In this document: piece by piece, positions 29,320 to 38,145 of the stretch
Position numbering within the stretch: position 1 is the first letter of the stretch
Layout of the letters: each line of letters starts with the position of its first letter
Source of the DNA: an uncultured Clostridium sp.
GTDB lineage: Bacteria > Bacillota > Clostridia > Lachnospirales > Lachnospiraceae
Direction of reading: 5' to 3'
Length of the DNA: 64,000 nucleotides
Assembly (NCBI GenBank): GCA_946553025.1
Contig: CAMNRM010000001.1
Coordinates: 62,001-126,000, forward strand
Position numbers and translations under genes: made by a program
The notes under the pieces: generated by a model
What the model was told of the DNA's origin: nothing
The model's database searches: none
The model's input: only the letters and a program-made list of their open reading frames with translations

Positions 29320-30621
29320 TCAGCCAACGATGGTTTTAATGTGTGCTAAGGTTTCTTCATAAGTAAAACTATCGTTTACGCCCTGCTGCAGAAATGCATT
29401 CACTGCTCCGATTTTTGAAACGGCCTCGTCTAACGCGGGATTGGTTCCCCTCTTGTATGCACCGATGGAAATCAAATCCGCATTTTTCTGGTAAAGGCTT
29501 AAAAGGTTGCGCAGCCGGGAAGCTACTGCCCGGTGTTCGTCGGATACGATTTCCACCATAAGACGGGAAATACTTGCTCCGATATCAATTGCCGGAAAGT
29601 GGTTTTCATTCGCCAACTGTCTGCTGAGAACGATGTGGCCGTCGAGTATACCGCGGACGGTATCGGATATCGGCTCGTTGGTGTCGTCACCTTCAACCAG
29701 TACGGTGTAGACGCCGGTAATCGAGCCCTTTCCGAAGTTCCCGCTTCGCTCGAGAAGCTTGGGAAACTCAGCATAGATTGACGGAGTATATCCTCTGGCT
29801 ATCGGGGGTTCACCGATAGCCAGGCCGATTTCTCTCTGTGCCATCGCATAACGGGTAAGAGAATCCATCATCAGCAGGACATCAAAACCCTGATCTTTAA
29901 AATATTCTGCAATGGTAGTCGCCACAAGCGGGCATTTCATGCGGAGCATGGCGGGCTGGTCTGAGGTTGCCACGATAAGGACGGATCTTCGCATTCCCTC
30001 TTCACCCAGATCCTTCTGGACAAACTCCAAAACCTCACGTCCACGCTCGCCTACCAGGGCGATAACATTAATGTCGGTTTTAACATTTTTTGCAATCATT
30101 CCCATCAATGTACTCTTGCCCACACCGGAACCGGCAAAGATTCCGATTCTCTGGCCTTTTCCTATGGTATTGAGTCCATCGATGGCTTTAACGCCGAATT
30201 CCAGCCGTTCCCTTATGGGGGGCCGGTTTAAAGGATTAATATAGGGGCTGTTCACGGTATAATAGCGGGAGGAAGGGAAGCCCTCCTTGCCGTCAATCGG
30301 CTCTCCCAGAGCATTGATAATTCTTCCCCGAAGGAAATCTCCCACAGGAACTTTAAGCCTTCGCCGGGTATTCCTTACAAAGCTTCCGGAGGATATGCCG
30401 CTGGTCGCCTCGTAGGTCATCAGCTGAATCTTTCCGTCTTTAAAGCCCACGACTTCCGCAGGCATCTGGCGGTTTTGTTCTTCGTTATAAATCATCACGA
30501 TATCCCCGATACTGGATCGGCCGCCGGAAGCCTCCATGGACATCCCGACTACATTTTCAATTTTCCCGATATGGCTCACCGTTTCTGATTTACTAATCAG
30601 CGAAGGAATTTTTTCAAACAT
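29320..30621 (-). CDS. fliI: Flagellum-specific ATPase FliI
   Basis: RIGIFAGSGVGKSTLMGMIAKN (Walker A), DVLLMMDSLTRYAMAQREIGLAIGEPPIARGYTPSIYAEFPKLLERSG. Confidence 0.97.
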   Translation of the reverse strand: MFEKIPSLISKSETVSHIGKIENVVGMSMEASGGRSSIGDIVMIYNEEQNRQMPAEVVGFKDGKIQLMTYEATSGISSGSFVRNTRRRLKVPVGDFLRGRIINALGEPIDGKEGFPSSRYYTVNSPYINPLNRPPIRERLEFGVKAIDGLNTIGKGQRIGIFAGSGVGKSTLMGMIAKNVKTDINVIALVGERGREVLEFVQKDLGEEGMRRSVLIVATSDQPAMLRMKCPLVATTIAEYFKDQGFDVLLMMDSLTRYAMAQREIGLAIGEPPIARGYTPSIYAEFPKLLERSGNFGKGSITGVYTVLVEGDDTNEPISDTVRGILDGHIVLSRQLANENHFPAIDIGASISRLMVEIVSDEHRAVASRLRNLLSLYQKNADLISIGAYKRGTNPALDEAVSKIGAVNAFLQQGVNDSFTYEETLAHIKTIVG

Positions 30622-30629
30622 AAAAGCTC

Positions 30630-31511
30630 CTATATTCGTACATTTTCCAAAATGTCCTTGATATTTTCTATCTGGGTATTGACACTGACATCGACGATTT
30701 CCTCCGGCATCTCGATAATGCAGTCGCCCCGCTCTTCTTTATCCATCACGATAAACTTAATATTATCGGAGAGATGGGCAAGTTCATCTAAGATATCGGC
30801 GTCGGTTTCCATCATCATATCGTAGTCGCATTTGTCAATGTAAATCTTCACCCAGGCGGTTTTTTTCAGCTTTTCCGTGGCGGTAACAATCATCTTTTTA
30901 ATAACTTCCCCGCTCGATCGAAGGCTGATATGGATGACCTTCTCGCCTATGGCAATGGCACAGTCCTTTAATTCATCAAGGTAACGGCGCATACAGTTTT
31001 CCTTCGCCGTTTCCACAGAACCTAAGGCCCTGCGAATATCGCTCTCAAAGGCGGTAAGCTTTTCCTTGAAGTTTTCCCTGCACTCGGCCTCGCCCCGGGC
31101 CATCCCCTCCCGGTAACCGGTTCCGTAGCCTGTGCGGTAACCCTCTTCTTTGGCGGCTGCCCGCTCCTCTTCGGCCTGAATATGGGCCTGTTCGAGAATC
31201 TCCTGGGCGGCCTTTTTTGCTTCTTCTAAAGCCTGCCTTGCTTCCTGCTCCCACTGTGCATTCAGTGCTTCCTGGGCAGAGGCAGCTTCTTCTAATTGTG
31301 CCGCCTCACTTTCTTTATATGCGTCCTCTTCGGAAAGAGGTTCCCTGAACTCTTCTTTTTTTTCTTTTCCCTCCAGCGTCAGGTGCGGAAAACTTGCTTT
31401 TTTCACTACGGGTTCACCCGTCGGAACCGCTTCTGCTAAAGGGATGTACTGCTTTACCAGCCCTGCCGCGTCCGGGCGCTTGATAATCCGGCTAGACGAT
31501 GATGTTATCAT
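30630..31511 (-). CDS. fliH: Flagellar assembly protein FliH
   Basis: Glu/Ala-rich N-terminus, GYRTGYGTGYREGMARGEAE and FliH-type C-terminus, upstream of fliI. Confidence 0.9.
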   Translation of the reverse strand: MITSSSSRIIKRPDAAGLVKQYIPLAEAVPTGEPVVKKASFPHLTLEGKEKKEEFREPLSEEDAYKESEAAQLEEAASAQEALNAQWEQEARQALEEAKKAAQEILEQAHIQAEEERAAAKEEGYRTGYGTGYREGMARGEAECRENFKEKLTAFESDIRRALGSVETAKENCMRRYLDELKDCAIAIGEKVIHISLRSSGEVIKKMIVTATEKLKKTAWVKIYIDKCDYDMMMETDADILDELAHLSDNIKFIVMDKEERGDCIIEMPEEIVDVSVNTQIENIKDILENVRI

Positions 31512-32541
31512 CTTCGCCTCCCTTCTTAATGATTACCTCACCCCGCTCTTCTAAGCCGCGGATAATATTGACGATACGCTGCTGTGCTTCTTCGACATCT
31601 TTTAAGCGCACATTCGTCGTAATCTCCAAATCGCCCCGCACGGTGTCGGCTGTACGTTTGGACATATTGTTGAAGAAGATTGCCCGCATCTCTTCGGAAG
31701 CATTCTTAAGTGCATAGACAATATCTTTGGTATCGCAGTCCCGGACGAAACGCTGTACGGAACGATCGTCCATATCCAGGATGTTCTCGAATACGAACAT
31801 TTTGTCGCGGATGGTCTGCGCGAGTTCGGGGTTGCGTTTTCCGAGTTCTTCAAAGATTTTCCTTTCACTGCTTCGATCAATATGGTTCATCATATCGGCT
31901 ACATAGTCCACGCCGCCCAGGCTCATATTATCTTCGCTGGTAATGATGGTTGCAAACTTGCGCTTCATCTCTTCTTCCACGATGGAAATCGCTTCGGGCG
32001 ATACCCGATCCATCTTTGCCATACATTCTACCGTCTGTATGCGCTTCTCGTCGGAAAGTTCTTCCAGAACCTGTGCTGCCTGCATCGTGTCCATATAGGC
32101 CATAATCAGGGCAATGACCTGGGGACGCTCATTTTGCAGCAGGGAGAACAGCGCCTTCGGATCTCCCTTCATAAAGAAGTTAAACGGCTTGGACTGGAGG
32201 GTTTTGGAAACTTTTTCCAGAAGGTTTCTGGCGGTAGATTCGCCAAAAGCCTTCTCCAGTACGTTTCTTGCATAGTCAAGACCGCCGTCGGTCATCATCT
32301 TATGCGTAAGGCAAAGCTTATAGTACTCATCAAGTGTGGCTTCGACCTGGGAATTATTGGTTTTTCCCAGTTTTGCCACTTCAAAAGTAAGGTCTTCAAT
32401 ATCCTGTTCGCTTAAATATTTATAAATCTGAGAGGCACGATCCGCGCCAAGAGATACCACCACCAGGGCCGCTTTGCTTTTGGGGTCGGTCAGGGGCATG
32501 ATATCTTCTACTTTACTTTGACTGCTTTCTACTTCTGACAT
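31492..32541 (-). CDS. fliG: Flagellar motor switch protein FliG
   Basis: SKAALVVVSLGADRASQIYKYLSEQDIEDLTFEVAKL...MFVFENILDMDDRSVQRFVRDCDTKDIVYALKNASEEMRAIFFNNMSKR. Confidence 0.97.
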   Translation of the reverse strand: MSEVESSQSKVEDIMPLTDPKSKAALVVVSLGADRASQIYKYLSEQDIEDLTFEVAKLGKTNNSQVEATLDEYYKLCLTHKMMTDGGLDYARNVLEKAFGESTARNLLEKVSKTLQSKPFNFFMKGDPKALFSLLQNERPQVIALIMAYMDTMQAAQVLEELSDEKRIQTVECMAKMDRVSPEAISIVEEEMKRKFATIITSEDNMSLGGVDYVADMMNHIDRSSERKIFEELGKRNPELAQTIRDKMFVFENILDMDDRSVQRFVRDCDTKDIVYALKNASEEMRAIFFNNMSKRTADTVRGDLEITTNVRLKDVEEAQQRIVNIIRGLEERGEVIIKKGGEDDNIIV

Positions 32542-34258
32542 CGCCTAAATCATCCTCCCCTCTCAGCCAGCTCTGAATCAGTTTCGCTGCAATCTGCGGA
32601 TTCTGATCCACGAACTCCGATATATTTTGCTTCAGACGCAGGCTGCGCTGCATCCGAAGATTAAGAATCTCTTCATTCTTCGTAAATTCATCCTCGACAT
32701 CATCCAGACTCGGCACGGCGTGCGCCCGTCCGTCTTCGCCTTCGGACTCTCCTTCGCCTCCCGGAAGAGCATTAGGATCTTCGCCCTCTAAAACTTCTCC
32801 TTCACCAAGGATGAGCTGGGCTTTTTTCTTCTTCCTTCTTCTCAGCATCATAAGGATGATCAGAAGCAGTAAAAGAACGATGGCTGCACCAATCGCTGCC
32901 AGTACCTGCCATGGAAGCTGCAGAACCGTTTTGATGACATCATCTCCGCCGACCTCTGTTGTGCCGTCCGAAGGCTGAGTTTCTCCTGCTGCCGGGAACG
33001 AAGCGCGGACAACGGTAATCTTTTCATCAATTGCTTCAATCGGAATCCCTGCAGCATTCGCCGTCAGCCGGAGAAGATCATCCTGCTGAACATTAAGATT
33101 CACGGTTGTTTCATTCATCACAATCGTTACGGCTACAGAGGTATCCTCCAAAACACCCGGGTCTATCTCACGCTGCTCTTTTAACGTGTTATAGAGCCAC
33201 AGCCGTGAAGCGCTCCCATTAGAATAAGAATCATCCACTCTCTCGGTTCCGTCTTCGTTCGTATACCGGGGCGTGTCGGCATTCGCGTCGGCTCCTACCA
33301 GACCTCCGGCATCCTGGGAAGCGGTATTCGTGCTTTCGTTCATGACATCTTCGGTCTGTAATAAACCGGTCTTGTCTTCGTTGTCAATCTTTTCCGGTAC
33401 GGAATACTGGGTGTTCTCCTGAATTAAACGTTCCATGTTCAGGGTTCCCTTAACCGATACGGCTACATTTCCCGCACCGTAAAACTGCTCGATTACCCGG
33501 CGGACATTCGCCGCGATATTATTCTCCACCATCGTGGTCAGGCTGACCATATCCGAACCTGCGCTGGAACCGGAGTTGGTAAGTTCCCCGTCAACCTCCA
33601 GCATGGTCGCCGCGTCAAAGACACGGACATTGGTGAAGGTCACACCCTGGACAGAATGGGAAATCAGGTTTTTTACTGCCTGTGCCTTCTCTGCGGTTAA
33701 GCTGCTTCCGCTCTGCATGGTAATCACTACGGAGCCGGAGCCTTCCTGTCCGGAATTATCATCAATCACAAAGCGCTGGCGCTGTTCTAAGACAATGGTT
33801 ACTTTCGCATCCTGAACTCCTTCAAAGAGGCGGATGGTTGCTCCCAAACGATCCTGAAGTTCGTAGAGCGTAATCTGCTCCTTGTCGGACTCTGTCGTCA
33901 TCAGGCCCGTATTGTTTAAATACATATCGTATGTAAAACCGCTTTTCGGATATCCCTGGCTGACCAGACGGGCCCTGGTCTGCTCTACCGAAGTTTCCGG
34001 AACCCTTATCGCTCCGTCATTACTGTTATAGCGGTAGTCTATGCCCTGATCCTGAAGAAGATTTACTACCTGCTGGGCCTCTTCCTGGCTTAATCCGGTA
34101 AACAGCGTACTGTAATCAGTATTCTTCCCAAGATTCAGGATAAGTATGGCGATTACTGCAAGTACAATCGTTCCCCCTGCCAGGATGGCTATTAGTTTTC
34201 GCGTTTTTTCTGGTATGTTTAACCAGCTTTCTTTTAAATTCTGCACGTCTTTTTCCAA
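32513..34258 (-). CDS. fliF: Flagellar M-ring protein FliF
   Basis: YSTLFTGLSQEEAQQVVNLLQDQGIDYRYNSNDGAIRVPETSVEQTRARLVSQGYPKSGFTYDMY; two TM segments. Confidence 0.97.
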   Translation of the reverse strand: MEKDVQNLKESWLNIPEKTRKLIAILAGGTIVLAVIAILILNLGKNTDYSTLFTGLSQEEAQQVVNLLQDQGIDYRYNSNDGAIRVPETSVEQTRARLVSQGYPKSGFTYDMYLNNTGLMTTESDKEQITLYELQDRLGATIRLFEGVQDAKVTIVLEQRQRFVIDDNSGQEGSGSVVITMQSGSSLTAEKAQAVKNLISHSVQGVTFTNVRVFDAATMLEVDGELTNSGSSAGSDMVSLTTMVENNIAANVRRVIEQFYGAGNVAVSVKGTLNMERLIQENTQYSVPEKIDNEDKTGLLQTEDVMNESTNTASQDAGGLVGADANADTPRYTNEDGTERVDDSYSNGSASRLWLYNTLKEQREIDPGVLEDTSVAVTIVMNETTVNLNVQQDDLLRLTANAAGIPIEAIDEKITVVRASFPAAGETQPSDGTTEVGGDDVIKTVLQLPWQVLAAIGAAIVLLLLLIILMMLRRRKKKKAQLILGEGEVLEGEDPNALPGGEGESEGEDGRAHAVPSLDDVEDEFTKNEEILNLRMQRSLRLKQNISEFVDQNPQIAAKLIQSWLRGEDDLGDVRSRKQSK

Positions 34259-34284
34259 CCTTTATTCTATATTCATAGGGAAAC

Positions 34285-34602
34285 TTAAACACTTATCTTA
34301 ATCAGTTCATTGTAAGATTCAATCGTCTTATTCCTGAGTCCGATCAGGACGTCTACCGCCAAACCGGCTTTTGCCTCGGCTATCGGCAGAACATGCGCGT
34401 CGTCTAACTGGCCTGTGGCTAATAAGTACTGCTTGGCTTCTACATCGGCCTGTGCTTCTTTTACCTGATTAATTGTATTTTTAAATACATCCTTAAACAA
34501 AGATGCTTCTGCATTAACCACCGCCGTCTGACGGACGTCTTCCTGTATGCCAATCGAATTCCACGGCATCATAGGAGTTATAAATGCTGCTCCTTCCATC
34601 AT
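34285..34602 (-). CDS. fliE: Hook-basal body complex protein FliE
   Basis: FKDVFKNTINQVKEAQADVEAKQYLLATGQLDDAHVLPIAEAKAGLAVDVLIGLRNKTIESYNELIKISV. Confidence 0.93.
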   Translation of the reverse strand: MMEGAAFITPMMPWNSIGIQEDVRQTAVVNAEASLFKDVFKNTINQVKEAQADVEAKQYLLATGQLDDAHVLPIAEAKAGLAVDVLIGLRNKTIESYNELIKISV

Positions 34603-34693
34603 TCTCTCCCTTTTCTTCCTGCTTTACTTATTTTAACAAATTTTTAACAAACAAAATGAAAATGCTAGCCATCAACAAACCACGGCCAACATA

Positions 34694-35086
34694 TCAAAAT
34701 GTCTTTGCCGCATTCCTCAGACGGGTAAAATCATTATTCAGGGAACTGAGCATGAACTGGTACTGATAGGCGGTTCTTACCACTTCTATCTGTTCCTGGT
34801 CCATATCTACATTATTCCCGTCCAGGCGGCTTGATTCATCCCAAGTAATATGCATCTGTGCGTGTGTATCCTCAATTGCCTGTGCAACTGCCCGTTTAGG
34901 CGCTTTTTTATAACTGCTTGCATTCTTCAGACGTTTCGCTAATTCTTCCTCAAACGTTATGTACTGTGATTTAAACCCGGGAGTATCTACATTCGCAATA
35001 TTATTCAGTGAAACCGACTGTCTGGCCCACAAATAATCCAACATCTTTTCTGTCAAACCTATGCCGTTTCCATATATTCCCGACAT
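34694..35086 (-). CDS. flgB: Flagellar basal body rod protein FlgB
   Basis: LTEKMLDYLWARQSVSLNNIANVDTPGFKSQYITFEEELAKRL. agagga RBS suggests start at 35086; the track has 35134. Confidence 0.93.
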   Translation of the reverse strand: MSGIYGNGIGLTEKMLDYLWARQSVSLNNIANVDTPGFKSQYITFEEELAKRLKNASSYKKAPKRAVAQAIEDTHAQMHITWDESSRLDGNNVDMDQEQIEVVRTAYQYQFMLSSLNNDFTRLRNAAKTF

Positions 35087-35498
35087 GCCCCTATCCTCTC
35101 CTTTTCCTTCTGTTTCTCTGTATACAGATAACAAACTATCTGATTTTTCAGCCTTTATTCTACAAAAAAACAGGAAATTCTGCGTTAATTACGCATCCGT
35201 TTGCAGTCGTCCTGTCGTCTTTTCCTACATATTTCCAGGAAAACGCAACCGTTCGGACACAAAATCACCCTTCCCGTAATTAAGCTCTTTATTATTATGC
35301 TACAAGGTTTCTGTGATGTCAAGTGAATTTCGGTCAAACGCCAAAAAAACCCACGGGAAAAATTTCCATTTTTCAAATAAAAACAAAGATATTTTCATCT
35401 TTTAATTTACCATTTTTACCCAATTACTAATCAGTTCATATGTTTATCGGTTATCCCAGGGAGGGTTTGCTGCGGCTTACATGCGTTCACGGTAAAAG

Positions 35499-35532
35499 GA
35501 AAAAAAGCAGGCGGAGAAATCTCCGCCCCAAC
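35499..35532 (-). terminator. Intrinsic terminator of the FliD-like orphan gene
   Basis: On minus strand GGGGCGGAGAttTCTCCGCCtgcTTTTTTT. Confidence 0.75.
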
Positions 35533-35575
35533 TGTTCTTAATCTGCTCTGGTCTTTCGGTCTGACCTCTTTACCC

Positions 35576-36481
35576 TTATACCAGCATATTCAGCATACCC
35601 ACGGTATAATAATTGCTTAAATTAAAGGCTCCGCTCCTTGCAAAGTTAGCAAACTGCATAAAGGAATCGGACATCGTGGAGGATTTGGTAAAGGATGTCG
35701 TGGTGTTGGTATCTGTTGAGGTAGCGCTGTGCTTTCCGTTCGCTGCCGTGGTTCCGTCGCTTCCGATAATCTTATCCACGGACGAATCAAGGATTGCCGT
35801 TGCCTTATTGCCAACACGCTCGGCAAAACCAAACTGGCCGCCGGTTAAGTTTTTAATCTCTTCCGGGTCTTTCTCCCAGTTTTCTCTGAATGCTTCCTCG
35901 TCAAAGGTCACTTTGCCGTTCGTATCATAGCCCATGCCCATGGCCGCCAGCGTCTTTTCATTCGGCATCATCCGCTTTAAAGACTCCATCTGTGCCTGAA
36001 TCCCGGAACCTCTCTCCTGGTTGTTGGAAAGGAAAGACATCGTACTGTTGTACTTGCCTGTTAAATCCTTAAATGCAGAAACAATGTTGTCCAGAGCCGT
36101 ATCTACAGCCTTGGTATTTGCTTCCGACGGATCTTCCTGAGCCTTTTTCACCGCTGCATCATACTTGGAAAATACGTTATCCTTCGCACTCATCTGCAGC
36201 TTTGCTGCGGATGCTTCCAGGTCTTCAAGCTGGGACTGATAGGCTAATAAAAACGTAGAGGTGCTGGCTGAACTGCCAACGCTGATCGAGGTACTGGAAC
36301 TGGTGCCGGTCGTTTTATTGGTGCTGGATGTACCGGAAGTACCAGACGTTTTGTCCGTACTGTTTTTAATATTCTCGGCATCCTGTTTTGCCTTCGTTTC
36401 CCAGCTTTTGCTGTCCAGCATATTTGGCTGATAGCTGCTGTAGCCATTGTACTGATAATTGGTTGAAACTCCGCTTGACAT
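35576..36481 (-). CDS. FliD C-terminal-like orphan protein (putative flagellum-associated)
   Basis: NTDV-free Ser/Thr-rich N-terminus, then LAAMGMGYDTNGKVTFDEEAFRENWEKDPEEIKNLTGGQFGFAERVGNKATAILDSSVDKI, recalling the FliD C-terminal region (GI..d.dGkL.fDe..f..a...dP..v..LF). Confidence 0.6.
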   Translation of the reverse strand: MSSGVSTNYQYNGYSSYQPNMLDSKSWETKAKQDAENIKNSTDKTSGTSGTSSTNKTTGTSSSTSISVGSSASTSTFLLAYQSQLEDLEASAAKLQMSAKDNVFSKYDAAVKKAQEDPSEANTKAVDTALDNIVSAFKDLTGKYNSTMSFLSNNQERGSGIQAQMESLKRMMPNEKTLAAMGMGYDTNGKVTFDEEAFRENWEKDPEEIKNLTGGQFGFAERVGNKATAILDSSVDKIIGSDGTTAANGKHSATSTDTNTTTSFTKSSTMSDSFMQFANFARSGAFNLSNYYTVGMLNMLV

Positions 36482-36525
36482 AATTGGTTCTCCTTTCTGG
36501 TAGAATATACCTATTTACAATAAAT

Positions 36526-36551
36526 ATATCGACCCCGCCCGCTCAAATATA
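36526..36551 (-). promoter_or_regulatory. Candidate sigma28 (SigD/FliA) promoter
   Basis: On minus strand TATA - 15 nt - TCGATAT versus consensus TAAA-N15-CCGATAT, about 45 bp upstream of the 36481 ATG. Confidence 0.5.
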
Positions 36552-36559
36552 AGGGGACA

Positions 36560-37249
36560 TCAGGAGGAAATATCACAAATCCGGTCAATATCCTTAAGTT
36601 CCTCCTCCCCTGCCAAAAAGGAGAAAACCTCCCCGGGATAACGCTTAATCACCTGGCTTCCCCCCGTATCCCCCCGGAGTGCCAAAAGTTCTTCCCGGTA
36701 ACGCCGATGGAAAATCACCGGATTCCTTCTGCCGCCCTTCTCTTCACAGAGGCATCCTATGCTGAAGCCGTCCTTTTTCTTTGTATTTTCCAGAAATCCC
36801 CAGATAAATGCATTCAGGGTTTCCAGCTTAAGTCCCGGCTGATCGGCCACCGAAAACAAATAGTAATCGGACTCCCCGGCAGCCTGAAGCCCCAGACGGA
36901 TAGAGGCGGTAATTCCCTCCTCTGCCTGATGATTCTCCACACAGATAAGCCCCTGCCTGCGCCCGAAGGTAAGGATTTCCTCCCACTGGCTTACCAGTAC
37001 CAGGTTTATTTTTAGCTGAAGGTTTTCTTTCTTTTCTTTATGTTCTTTATATTCTTTATTTTTACCTTCTTCCTGCCAGCGGATAAACATTTCCAGCCCG
37101 TGCAGATACAGCGCCTTCCCGTTTACCGGTTCTAAAAGCTTGTTCCTGCCAAACCGTTTCCCAAATCCCGAAGCCATGTAAATTACGGCGATTTGCACTG
37201 TATCACCCTGCATACAATCCCTCTCTCTTCCAACTGTGTTCTGATCCAT
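36560..37249 (-). CDS. mocA: MocA-like nucleotidyltransferase (molybdenum cofactor cytidylyltransferase family)
   Basis: VIYMASGFGKRFGRNKLLEPVNGKALYLHGLEMF nucleotide-binding loop; CEEKGGRRNPVIFHRRYREELLALRGDTGG. Start may be 37213. Confidence 0.8.
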   Translation of the reverse strand: MDQNTVGRERDCMQGDTVQIAVIYMASGFGKRFGRNKLLEPVNGKALYLHGLEMFIRWQEEGKNKEYKEHKEKKENLQLKINLVLVSQWEEILTFGRRQGLICVENHQAEEGITASIRLGLQAAGESDYYLFSVADQPGLKLETLNAFIWGFLENTKKKDGFSIGCLCEEKGGRRNPVIFHRRYREELLALRGDTGGSQVIKRYPGEVFSFLAGEEELKDIDRICDISS

Positions 37250-38055
37250 TCCCCATCCGTCCTCTTTTTTTCATCGTCCGCCTGGTTAAGCAGCACGAGG
37301 GGAGGAAGTTTGGGGATACGAAGCTTTAACTCCCGCAGATAGCCGTACTGCAAAAGAAAAAGAAGCAGTTCTTTATCCACGAACTCCTGTGCTGTCATTA
37401 GATTAGGCTTTCCTTTTTCTTTATCCAAATCCTCTTTATCCGGCAAAGTCTGACACAACACCCACCTGTGGCAGACCTCGCCCGGCGGCCTTCCCAGGGC
37501 GGACAATCCAAACACCAGGATAATCTTATCCGTATTTTCAGGAATTACCGGCTCGCGGCTCCAGTCCGGGAACTTTATCGGCTTTTCCTTCGCCCCGTCC
37601 GCCTCCACCAGCACCACATCCGCCGCAGAACAAACCGCCTGATAGCCCTCCTGCCCCGGAAATACCATCTTTCCTTCCGCCTCTGCCGCCAGGCCATAAT
37701 AAACCATACCCTCTTCTTTTAACTGCTTAACAGCCTCTTCCCATGACTTAACCACCGCACTGTATTTTTCGGGAATCCACATATGCGTCGTCGTCACCAC
37801 CGCCGCCGTTTTTCCCTGCCTGCGAACTTCTTCTGCGATTCTCTCTATACAGGTCGTCTTTCCCCCTGCGCCGATTACAGAAATAACAAAAGGTTTTTTC
37901 AATGCAGTTGTTCTGACTATGTCAACGATGTCAATCAAAGCAAAAACACCCCATTCTAAAAAAATAAACACATAAAAACCGACTAGATCTGATAAGCTGC
38001 TGTGAACGTGTGAACAGTAACCCGGCAAAGTTAAGCGGTCGCGCTCGGCCCTCAT
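37183..38055 (-). CDS. yqeC: YqeC-like Mo-hydroxylase accessory protein (putative selenium-dependent hydroxylase accessory)
   Basis: FVISVIGAGGKTTCIERIAEEVRRQGKTAAVVTTTHM...DVVLVEADGAKEKPIKFPDWSREPVIP. The true start is probably about 37.95 kb; the ORF N-terminus runs through a palindromic element. Confidence 0.82.
   Translation of the reverse strand: MRAERDRLTLPGYCSHVHSSLSDLVGFYVFIFLEWGVFALIDIVDIVRTTALKKPFVISVIGAGGKTTCIERIAEEVRRQGKTAAVVTTTHMWIPEKYSAVVKSWEEAVKQLKEEGMVYYGLAAEAEGKMVFPGQEGYQAVCSAADVVLVEADGAKEKPIKFPDWSREPVIPENTDKIILVFGLSALGRPPGEVCHRWVLCQTLPDKEDLDKEKGKPNLMTAQEFVDKELLLFLLQYGYLRELKLRIPKLPPLVLLNQADDEKKRTDGEWIRTQLEERGIVCRVIQCKSP
37995..38022 (-). repeat. 28-bp dispersed palindromic element, copy B
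   Basis: Reverse complement GGTTACTGTTCACACGTTCACAGCAGCT. Confidence 0.7.
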
Positions 38056-38145
38056 TTCCCTTGAAATTTGTTAAACTCTATGCTATATTATTTTTTGATA
38101 TTCCCTGGGCAAAGATTTAACAAAACACAAAAAGGAGTTTCTTTG

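Noticed and set aside
38000-38055. N-terminal extension of the YqeC ORF (MRAERDRLTLPGYCSHVHSSLSDL...)
   Set aside because: Runs through the 28-bp palindromic element B; conserved YqeC sequence starts later, so a downstream start is more likely.
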